Part shown: piece by piece, positions 7,998 to 13,960 of the stretch
How the letters are laid out: each line of letters opens with the position of its first letter
Numbering within the stretch: the first letter of the stretch is position 1
Source: an uncultured cyanobacterium
GTDB taxonomy: Bacteria; Cyanobacteriota; Cyanobacteriia; PCC-6307; Cyanobiaceae
Length of the DNA stretch: 15,669 bases
NCBI GenBank assembly: GCA_903934745.1
Contig: CAIZOZ010000368.1
Location: 1 to 15,669 of the forward strand
Reading direction: 5' to 3'
Notes under the pieces: generated by a model
Told to the model about the DNA's origin: nothing
Database searches by the model: none
Seen by the model: only the letters and a program-made list of their open reading frames with translations
Made by a program: the position numbers and the translations under genes

Positions 7998-8030
7998 CGC
8001 ACCTGGAACGGCAGGGCCCTGCCAGGTGCG
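7998..8030 (+). terminator. GC-rich hairpin after the M32 gene, possible terminator
   Basis: CGCACCTGG (7998-8006) and CCAGGTGCG (8022-8030) form a perfect 9-bp stem with a 15-base loop that itself contains the palindrome CAGGGCCCTG. Only CTTTCC follows, so there is no real T-run. Its place 18 bases past the stop favours a role in ending or stabilising the transcript. The rest of the 236-bp gap (to 8216) shows no gene; a TAAGAT at 8190-8195 could be a -10 box for ppa but has no matching -35. Confidence 0.45.
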
Positions 8031-8216
8031 CTTTCCACGTTGACGCAGGCTGGCCCAGAGCCAAAAAACCGCCCAGGCTCAGGCGATCTCCGGTTGAAAC
8101 CCCAGCAGCGGCCCCTCAGGCCCAATGGGTGGTCGGCCGTTGGTGCTGCTGGGGCCAGGGGCGGCGGGCTGGCTTGCGGAGGCACTCCTTAAGATGCCAA
8201 AGCGATTCCTGAGCCC

Positions 8217-8804
8217 ATGGCGAACATCGACCACGCACCGAGCCGCACGATGCTCAACCTGTTGCACGTGCTGCCCGCCTTTGCCGATGAGGCTGAGCTG
8301 CGGCTGAATGCCATCGTGGAACTCAACTCGAACACCATCAACAAGTACGAGCTGATCACCGAATCCGGCCAGCTCAAGCTCGACCGAGTCGGCTACTCCT
8401 CGCTCGCCTATCCCTTCGCCTACGGCTGTATCCCCCGTACTTGGGACGAAGATGGCGATCCCCTCGACATCGAAATCGTGGGCGTGACGGAGCCTCTGGT
8501 GCCTGGTTCGCTGGTGGAGGCCCGCATCATCGGCATCATGAAGTTCGATGATGGCGGCGAAGTGGACGACAAGGTGATTGCCGTGCTTGCCGACGACAAG
8601 CGTATGGATCACATCAGCAGCTACGAGCAACTGGGTGCCCATTGGCTCAAGGAAACCCAGTATTACTGGGAGCATTACAAGGATCTGAAGAAGCCCGGCA
8701 CCTGCAAGGTGAATGGCTTCTTTGACGGCAGCGAAGCCGTACGCATCGTCAAGGACTGCGAACAGCGTTACCTCGACACCATCGAGGCCAAGCTGGTCAA
8801 CTGA
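8217..8804 (+). CDS. ppa: Inorganic pyrophosphatase, family I
   Basis: 195 residues. It hydrolyses pyrophosphate to two phosphates in the cytoplasm, with Mg2+, pulling biosynthetic reactions forward. The family I signature is intact: Asp79-Gly-Asp81-Pro-Leu-Asp84 in DEDGDPLDIEI. Upstream conserved parts are the substrate-binding KYELITESGQLKLDR (about 43-57) and YPFAYGCIPRTW (65-76); downstream are EVDDKVIAV (about 120-128) and HYKDLKKPGTCKVNGF (about 152-167). The N-terminal extension (MANIDHAPSRTMLNLLHVLPAF) is usual for cyanobacterial versions. Start ATG 8217 fits the family; a GGAGG at 8178-8182 is too far upstream to serve. A monofunctional housekeeping gene with no obvious partner; the next gene starts 44 bp later. 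Confidence 0.97.
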   Translation: MANIDHAPSRTMLNLLHVLPAFADEAELRLNAIVELNSNTINKYELITESGQLKLDRVGYSSLAYPFAYGCIPRTWDEDGDPLDIEIVGVTEPLVPGSLVEARIIGIMKFDDGGEVDDKVIAVLADDKRMDHISSYEQLGAHWLKETQYYWEHYKDLKKPGTCKVNGFFDGSEAVRIVKDCEQRYLDTIEAKLVN

Positions 8805-8848
8805 GGCCGTTTCTCCTGAACAAGCCGCATCTTCCCCCTGTCGCCGCC

Positions 8849-9502
8849 ATGCCTGCCCCCATCCCGGTCTCGTCGTCCACCCACCGGCGCCCAGCGGCGC
8901 TGTTCGCGGTCCTGACCCTGAGCTGCGGAGCCTGCAGCGGCCTGGCCGGGGGCGCAGCCCTGGCGATTGAACCGCCTCCGGCTTTGCCGGCTAATCCGGC
9001 CGCCTTGGTCACCCCCGGGCCGTCCGGGACCAGGGCCGCCGCCGCCGGGCTCACACCCACGAGCTTGCCGGCGCCTATCAGCACATCAGCGATCAGCAGC
9101 ACGCGCCGGATCCTGCTGGAGCTGGGCCGCCGCACGATCAGTCTCTACGAAGGCGACAAAAAGCTGGGCAGCTGGCCCGTGGCCATCGGCGACCCCGCCA
9201 CTCCCACTCCCACCGGCAGTTTCAAGATCCGCAACAAGGTGATCAATCCTCAGTACCAGAGCACCAAGAGCGGCAAGAACAATCCCATCGTCGGTCCGAA
9301 TGGACCGCTGGGAGACCGCTGGATCGGCTTTCACACCACCGCCAGAGACCAGTACGGCATCCACGGCACCCCACCGGCCTGGGCCTGGGCGGTGAACACC
9401 AGGGCAGCGGTTTCGCACGGCTGTGTGCGCATGCTCAATCCCCACGTCCAAGCCCTGTTCGACCAGGTGGAGGTGGGAACGCTGGTGGTGGTGAAGAACT
9501 GA
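8849..9502 (+). CDS. Exported L,D-transpeptidase (YkuD domain)
   Basis: 217 residues. The N-terminus has a basic stretch (HRR, 12-14), a hydrophobic run (about 16-38) and a likely signal peptidase site after AALA (about 40), followed by a Pro/Ala-rich linker. The YkuD catalytic domain covers about 88-217: it starts ILLELGRRTISLYEG, continues with PVAIGDPATPTPTGSFKI, then His172 in YGIHGT and the catalytic SHGCVRM with His190 and Cys192. These enzymes make 3-3 cross-links in peptidoglycan or attach proteins to it, acting in the periplasm by a Cys acyl-enzyme. No peptidoglycan-binding domain is present, which is common for short cyanobacterial forms. It lies 44 bp after ppa, without functional relation. 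No clear ribosome binding site is visible upstream of ATG 8849. Confidence 0.93.
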   Translation: MPAPIPVSSSTHRRPAALFAVLTLSCGACSGLAGGAALAIEPPPALPANPAALVTPGPSGTRAAAAGLTPTSLPAPISTSAISSTRRILLELGRRTISLYEGDKKLGSWPVAIGDPATPTPTGSFKIRNKVINPQYQSTKSGKNNPIVGPNGPLGDRWIGFHTTARDQYGIHGTPPAWAWAVNTRAAVSHGCVRMLNPHVQALFDQVEVGTLVVVKN

Positions 9503-9677
9503 GTCCTGGCTGGGTTGAGGAGCTGCTGCTGCCCCCGTGGCCCCGACTGATCGCTGCTTGCGGCAACTCCCGAAGACATTCTGCAGATCACCCCCGAACC
9601 CCTGGTGTTGTCTGGGTACAAACACCTAAGGTCATTGGATCTGCTCCAGGCGGCAAGCCGGTAACGCCGTCAACTCC

Positions 9678-9842
9678 ATGTTCCACCCCTCCACTCACAC
9701 CATCGATCAGCTCAACAGCACGGCGCTCAAGTGGGGCCGTGATGGCGAACTTTCCGATCTGGATCTGCAGCGCATTCTCAATCTGCTGTCTCAGGCCGAT
9801 CCAGTGGCTGAATCGCTGGTCCATTCCCGTTTCGAAGGCTGA
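9678..9842 (+). CDS. Small hypothetical protein (54 aa)
   Basis: ATG 9678 to TGA 9840-9842. The sequence begins MFHPSTHTIDQLNS, continues with a mixed-charge helix-like part (GRDGELSDLDLQRILNLLSQ, about 21-40) and ends SLVHSRFEG. The balanced amphipathic composition and G/C-ending codons look like a real protein rather than a chance frame. I recognise no domain. It is soluble, without signal peptide or membrane segment. Its last 52 bases overlap the 3' end of the convergent ClC gene. The 175-bp gap before it (9503-9677) shows nothing definite. It could be a picocyanobacterial small protein of unknown role; conservation in relatives would decide. Confidence 0.55.
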   Translation: MFHPSTHTIDQLNSTALKWGRDGELSDLDLQRILNLLSQADPVAESLVHSRFEG

Positions 9843-11842
9843 ACCCCCAACCGAGCCGCCAAGGCTCTGGCCATGCCATCGCGACTGGCCAGACCCCGCA
9901 GGGCGCTGATCGGCAGTCCCCCGGAGGGTAAATCCTGGGGCAGGTAGCCCACCGCTTTGCCTGGCAGTTCAAAGATCGGAATCTGGCGCAGTCCAGCTGG
10001 GGTGAGTTGATCCTCTAGCTGGACGAGACTCGCCTCCAAGGGCAACCAGACCAGATCCGTGCGGCGGCAATCCAGCAGGCTGACGGCCGGCCCCTCCCCA
10101 GCTCTGGCTAACGCCCCGGAAAGGGCGCGCTGCAGATCGGGCAAGGTCACGAGGCCCACCGCCAGGCCCTGCTCCTGAATCACGAGGCAGTGGCCATGGA
10201 CAGCGATCAGTTGGGCCAGGGCCTCGGCCGCTGGCAGGTCGGCCATCAGCACAAGCGGGCTGAAGGGTTCCAGGGCCTCGGCGACAGGCAAGTCGGCCAA
10301 TCGCTGCCGCCGTTCCTCCTCGAGCGGATCGGGGCCCAGCAGGCCCGGATCGCGGAAGCCTTGCCAACGCTCCACCAGGGCCGCACTCAGGCCCGCTGCC
10401 GCCATCAGCGGCAACACGATGCGGATGTCGCGGGTGAGCTCGAACAACAGCAGCAGGGCCGTCAGCGGTGCCCTGGCACTGCCCGCCAGCACCGCTGCCA
10501 TGCCCACCATGGCGTAGGCGGGTGGTTCGGCCACCGGTAGCTGCAGCCAGCCTTCGCCCAGCAGCTGGCCATAGCAACTGCCGAGCACGGCACCAAGAAA
10601 CAGCGAGGGAGCGAAGCCACCGCCGACAAAGCCACTGGCATTGCTCACCGCGGTGGCCAGCAGCTTGACTCCGATCAGGGCCAGCAAGGTCAGCAGCGGG
10701 ATGCCTCCATCGCTGCCCAGGAGGGCTTCGATCGTGTCGTAGCCCACCCCCAGCACCTGCGGGAAGGCCAGGGCCATCGCCCCGACCGTGGCACCGCCGA
10801 TGGCCGTTGCCAGGCCGGGGGGCAGGCGATCGATCAGCGCCTGCATCCGCGGTCCTCGCCCAGCTGCCATCAGGCTGACCAGCAACCAGGACATCAGACT
10901 GGCCAGCACTCCCAGCCCCAGATAGAGCGGTAACTCCAGCAGCGATCGCACCTCATAGGCCGGCAATCGCAGGATCGGTTCGTCGCCTAGGCACAGCTGG
11001 GTCACCAGCGAGGAGGCCACCGCCGCCACCAGCACGGCCCGCAGGCTGGGGCGACCGGGAATCGCACTGAAACTGCCTTCGAAGGCAAAGAACACCCCAG
11101 CGATCGGTGCCTTGAAGCCCGCCGCCAGACCGGCCGCCACCCCAGCGGCCACCAGAGCCTTCTGCGACTGAGGTGAAAGCCGGGCCTTCAAGCTCACCCA
11201 GAGGCCGAGATTGGCGCCGCTTTCCACACTTGGACCCTCGGGGCCCAGCGAAGCGCCACTGCCGAGACTGAGGGAGGCGGCCACAAGTCGCAACAGGGGC
11301 AACCGCGGCGCCGCTGCCAGGGAGCCATCGGCCATCGCCATCAGGCTGGCCAGCCCCGGCCCGATCGTGCCCCCCAACCAGCGCAACAGACCCACGGCCA
11401 GGCCGCCCAGGGTGGGTACCACCACCACCGGCCAGAGCTCCAGCCAGTCGAGGCTGGCAGGCAGGGCGATGGTCGCCGGTTCGGCCGGAGCCGGCGGCGG
11501 TGTTGTCAGCAGACCGATCCCACCCAGGCCGAGCTGGAGCAGGGCTTTGAGCGGTGTGCCCCCCTCGTCGACCAGGGGCGGCAGATCGATGGCGGCCAAC
11601 TCCGTAACAGTCGCCGTGGACGAGGCCCGCCCCACCTCCAGCAGCCACTCGACGAACGGGCCGTACAGAAAATTATTGATGAAGCCCAGCAGTTCGTGAA
11701 AGCCCACCACCGCCAGGCCGGTGAGCGTGCCCACCAGGGCGGCCCAGGCCAACAGATTCCACTGGAACGGCAGGGAGCGGACCTCGGCGCTGGCCGGCTC
11801 AGCCGTCCGGGCCGGGTCAGGCTTCGGGCCGGACGGTTGCAA
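9791..11842 (-). CDS. ClC family chloride channel/transporter with C-terminal CBS domains
   Basis: 683 residues from a TTG at 11842, chosen because a GGAGG lies six bases upstream. An earlier in-frame TTG at 11905 would overlap hemC further and lacks that signal. The ClC membrane domain covers about 28-490. It has the gating-glutamate motif GPEGP (Glu202), PIAGVFFAFEGSF (about 246-258) and GGGFAPSLFLG (about 407-417). Helix A/B is separated from the rest by an insert (about 70-130) rich in Pro and Leu. The C-terminal ~150 residues form a CBS pair (EALEPFSPLVLMADLPAAEALAQL, then VSLLDCRRTDLVWLPLEASL), a nucleotide-sensing regulatory module. The usual GSGIP filter motif is replaced by GTIGPG (about 158-163), and the inner proton-glutamate position appears to be Gly256. 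The gene moves anions across the plasma or thylakoid membrane; exchanger or channel mode is open. It follows hemC with 26-bp overlap. Its 3' end overlaps the small + strand gene. Confidence 0.9.
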   Translation of the reverse strand: MQPSGPKPDPARTAEPASAEVRSLPFQWNLLAWAALVGTLTGLAVVGFHELLGFINNFLYGPFVEWLLEVGRASSTATVTELAAIDLPPLVDEGGTPLKALLQLGLGGIGLLTTPPPAPAEPATIALPASLDWLELWPVVVVPTLGGLAVGLLRWLGGTIGPGLASLMAMADGSLAAAPRLPLLRLVAASLSLGSGASLGPEGPSVESGANLGLWVSLKARLSPQSQKALVAAGVAAGLAAGFKAPIAGVFFAFEGSFSAIPGRPSLRAVLVAAVASSLVTQLCLGDEPILRLPAYEVRSLLELPLYLGLGVLASLMSWLLVSLMAAGRGPRMQALIDRLPPGLATAIGGATVGAMALAFPQVLGVGYDTIEALLGSDGGIPLLTLLALIGVKLLATAVSNASGFVGGGFAPSLFLGAVLGSCYGQLLGEGWLQLPVAEPPAYAMVGMAAVLAGSARAPLTALLLLFELTRDIRIVLPLMAAAGLSAALVERWQGFRDPGLLGPDPLEEERRQRLADLPVAEALEPFSPLVLMADLPAAEALAQLIAVHGHCLVIQEQGLAVGLVTLPDLQRALSGALARAGEGPAVSLLDCRRTDLVWLPLEASLVQLEDQLTPAGLRQIPIFELPGKAVGYLPQDLPSGGLPISALRGLASRDGMARALAARLGVQPSKREWTSDSATGSA
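10942..10949. repeat. HIP1 palindrome GCGATCGC
   Basis: Exact octamer inside the ClC gene. Confidence 0.8.
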
Positions 11843-12794
11843 AGATTTCCTCCAGGATCTCGCCGGCACCCTGAGCTCGCAGGGAGTGGGCCAGGGCCAG
11901 GCCAATCGCTTCGGGATCGTCCTGGGGGCCGCGGCTCTGATCGCGGATCAAGCGCAGACCATAGAGGCTGGCCACCATGCCGGTGAGCACAAGCTCGTCG
12001 CCCTCAAACGCGGTGTTGACGCCGATCGGCACCTGACATCCCCCTTCCAGCTGGCGCAGAAAGGCTCGCTCGGCCAGGCAGCGCCGGGCCGTGGGCTGAT
12101 GCTCCAGCACCTTGATCTGCTCCAGCACCGCCTGATCCCCCAGACGGCACTCGATGCCGAGGGCGCCTTGTCCCACGGCATGGAGCGAGATCGAGGCATC
12201 GATCAGCTCATGGATGCGATCGCCCAGACCCAGCCGACCGAGACCGGCCGCCGCCAGGATCAGACAGTCGTACTCGCCGGCATCGAGCTTCTCCAGCCGC
12301 GTGATCACGTTCCCCCGTACATCCTTGAAGATCAGCTGGGGATAGTGGTGACGCAACTGAGCCAGGCGCCGCAGCGAACTGGTGCCCACCACACTGCCCT
12401 CGGGAAGGCTGGCCAGGGTTTGGTCGCGATGCTTCTCGTGGACCACCAGGGCATCGGCAGGATTCTCCCGTTCCGTGATGCAGCCCAGCATCAGCCCCTC
12501 GGGCAGGTTGGTGGGCAGATCCTTGAGGCTGTGGACGGCGATATCGGCCCGATCCAGCAACATCTGGGCTTCGAGTTCCTTGGTGAACAGGCCTTTGTCG
12601 CCAATCTTGGCCAGGGCCACATCGAGGATCTTGTCGCCTTGGGTGGCCATCGCTTCGATGCTGATCTCCAGGCCTGGATGGGCCTTGGCCAGCTCATCGC
12701 GCACCCAATGGGTCTGAACCAGGGCCAGCTGGCTGCGGCGGGAGGCGATGCGCAGCGACGACGCGATTGCAGAACCGGAGGCTGGGCTGGACAT
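11817..12794 (-). CDS. hemC: Hydroxymethylbilane synthase (porphobilinogen deaminase)
   Basis: 325 residues. It joins four porphobilinogen molecules into hydroxymethylbilane in the cytoplasm, an early step of tetrapyrrole synthesis for heme, chlorophyll and bilins. The N-terminal signature LRIASRRSQLALVQTHWV (about 14-31) is clear. SLKDLPTNLPEGLMLG (about 93-108) and the VGTSSLRRLAQLRH phosphate-binding segment (about 136-149) follow. The dipyrromethane-cofactor cysteine is Cys253 in LEGGCQVPIG. Length is normal (about 310-325). The ATG start (12794) carries a short Ser/Ala-rich N-terminal extension. The upstream gap to the DUF1824-like gene (12795-12917) is 123 bp and holds one inverted repeat. 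The ClC gene downstream overlaps by 26 bp and is probably co-transcribed. Confidence 0.97.
   Translation of the reverse strand: MSSPASGSAIASSLRIASRRSQLALVQTHWVRDELAKAHPGLEISIEAMATQGDKILDVALAKIGDKGLFTKELEAQMLLDRADIAVHSLKDLPTNLPEGLMLGCITERENPADALVVHEKHRDQTLASLPEGSVVGTSSLRRLAQLRHHYPQLIFKDVRGNVITRLEKLDAGEYDCLILAAAGLGRLGLGDRIHELIDASISLHAVGQGALGIECRLGDQAVLEQIKVLEHQPTARRCLAERAFLRQLEGGCQVPIGVNTAFEGDELVLTGMVASLYGLRLIRDQSRGPQDDPEAIGLALAHSLRAQGAGEILEEIFATVRPEA
11849..11853 (-). promoter_or_regulatory. Shine-Dalgarno GGAGG deciding the ClC start, inside hemC
   Basis: On the - strand GGAGG is followed after six bases (AAATCT) by TTG at 11842-11840, in frame with the ClC protein. The site lies within the last codons of hemC, so ClC translation is probably coupled to hemC translation. 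Confidence 0.7.
12216..12223. repeat. HIP1 palindrome GCGATCGC
   Basis: Exact octamer inside hemC. Confidence 0.8.
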
Positions 12795-12870
12795 CGGCTG
12801 ATGGTGCGGCGAGAGGGACGGCGTACGACTCCAGCAAGAGGAGCCGCCGGGCTTCAGCAGGGCAGCCTAG

Positions 12871-12896
12871 GCCGCGAGCGCAGGCGAGCTTGCGGC
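12871..12896. repeat. Inverted repeat between the DUF1824-like gene and hemC
   Basis: GCCGCGAGC (12871-12879) and GCTTGCGGC (12888-12896) form a 9-bp stem with one G-T wobble and an 8-base loop. No T-run follows on the - strand, the direction of transcription. It may attenuate read-through or mark a processing site. Confidence 0.4.
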
Positions 12897-12917
12897 TGGC
12901 CAGGGCGCTCGGCCCTC

Positions 12918-13328
12918 TCAGGGGGTAGCGAACAGATCCAGCGGCAGGGGGCCCCAGGTGTCCTCCTGCTGGGGATCGTCGCTCTGATGACCGGTGATCA
13001 AGATCCCTTCGCCCAGCCCCGCCTCGCAGCGGATCAGGAAGCGGCCGTTGCGCTGGTTGCCCTTGAGGAAAACAGCCGTGGTGGCCTGTTGCTCCACCGC
13101 CGCCGGGTCCTGGGGATCCAGCGCCGGCCAGCCCAGGGCTGCTTCACACTGCCGCAGCCCATCGAGGGCAGCGGCGGCACTCGGTGCCATCACACCGATG
13201 GTGAACCATGCACAGCGGCCCATGGCCGTTTGCAGCTCCTGGCGCAGCAGGGCGCGCTCGGCAGCCTCAAGGGCCGGTGCCGTGCGCAGGCCCCGCAGGC
13301 TGGAAAGGGTGGGGAAGCCGGAGGTCAT
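12918..13328 (-). CDS. DUF1824-like family protein
   Basis: 136 residues from ATG 13328, chosen because it overlaps the PAP2 stop as ATGA; the open frame continues upstream but would overlap PAP2 much further. Features resembling DUF1824 include an N-terminal helical part (ALEAAERALLRQELQTAM), a middle strand CAWFTIGVMAPSAAAALDGL (about 39-58), the segment AVFLKGNQRNGRFLIR (about 85-100), and the typical end GPLPLDLF. The family is known mainly from cyanobacteria and has no established function. No signal peptide or membrane segment. It is translationally coupled to the lipid-phosphatase gene upstream, which hints at, but does not prove, a shared envelope-related role. The family assignment is from memory of the pattern and could be confirmed by a PF08854 profile search. 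Confidence 0.75.
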   Translation of the reverse strand: MTSGFPTLSSLRGLRTAPALEAAERALLRQELQTAMGRCAWFTIGVMAPSAAAALDGLRQCEAALGWPALDPQDPAAVEQQATTAVFLKGNQRNGRFLIRCEAGLGEGILITGHQSDDPQQEDTWGPLPLDLFATP

Positions 13329-13960
13329 GGGGAGGGGGGCAGGGAAGGGGGCTGACGCCAGGTTGCAATGCAGACCACCAACCAGGCCAGCCCCACCCCG
13401 CCACCAGCCAGCAGATCGGTGGGCCAGTGGGCCCGGGCATAGAGGGTGCTCAGCCAGACCAGCAGCACCCATAGCCCGGCGCCGATCGCCATAGGGCGGC
13501 GCAGCTGGGGATGGTGGGACGCCACGATCACGACCATGGCGCCATAGAAGGCAACGGCGCCGGCAGCATGGCCACTCGGGAAGCTGCGGCCATCCACATC
13601 CAGCAACTTTTCCGGTGGTCGGGCACGGTCAAACAGGGGTTTGAGCGCCAGGTCAACGATCATCAGAATGCCGCCGGTGGCCATCACCAGCAGGAGCAGA
13701 TCCCGCCACCAGCGCCTCAGCACCACGAAGATCAGGGCCGCCAGCACCAGGAAGGAGGTGACATGTTTACCGCTGAGCCGATAAACCATCAGCAGCCCAT
13801 CGCCGATCGGCCCGCGCAGCTGGTCCCCCAGCCAATGCAGCACAGCCTCATCAAAGGTGGGTGGACGCCGCGGATCGATCAGCACGGCCAGAATGGCCAA
13901 CAGGGCGCCGCAGGCGCTGAGCACAATCCAGTCGCGGCGGTGGAAGGTGAAGCGGATCAC
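13325..13960 (-). CDS. PAP2 superfamily membrane phosphatase
   Basis: 211 residues from GTG 13960, chosen because it overlaps the glycosyltransferase stop as GTGA and has GAGAGG ten bases upstream; a start at 13990 is less likely. About six membrane segments are seen (about 12-29, 52-62, 66-82, 87-105, 134-148, 157-173, 186-200). The phosphatase motifs are: first motif KPLFDRARP (Lys107, Arg114), second PSGH (128-131, His131), and third STLYARAHWPTD with His178 and Asp182. In the third motif the position usually held by Arg is Thr172, with an Arg at 176 instead. PAP2 enzymes remove phosphate from lipid or polyprenyl pyrophosphates at the outer face of the membrane. The coupled GT-C glycosyltransferase upstream suggests recycling of a polyprenyl carrier, an inference. 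It could also act on phosphatidic acid or phosphatidylglycerol phosphate. Confidence 0.9.
   Translation of the reverse strand: MIRFTFHRRDWIVLSACGALLAILAVLIDPRRPPTFDEAVLHWLGDQLRGPIGDGLLMVYRLSGKHVTSFLVLAALIFVVLRRWWRDLLLLVMATGGILMIVDLALKPLFDRARPPEKLLDVDGRSFPSGHAAGAVAFYGAMVVIVASHHPQLRRPMAIGAGLWVLLVWLSTLYARAHWPTDLLAGGGVGLAWLVVCIATWRQPPSLPPSP

Noticed and set aside
8174..8195. Possible promoter for ppa (TTGCGG and TAAGAT)
   Set aside because: The spacing of 10 bases is too short for a sigma-70-type promoter; only the -10-like box is plausible.
11721..13355. Very long + strand open frame (about 540 codons)
   Set aside because: It is antisense to hemC, the DUF1824-like gene and the ClC start, all of which have clear family signatures; no domain is seen in the translation.
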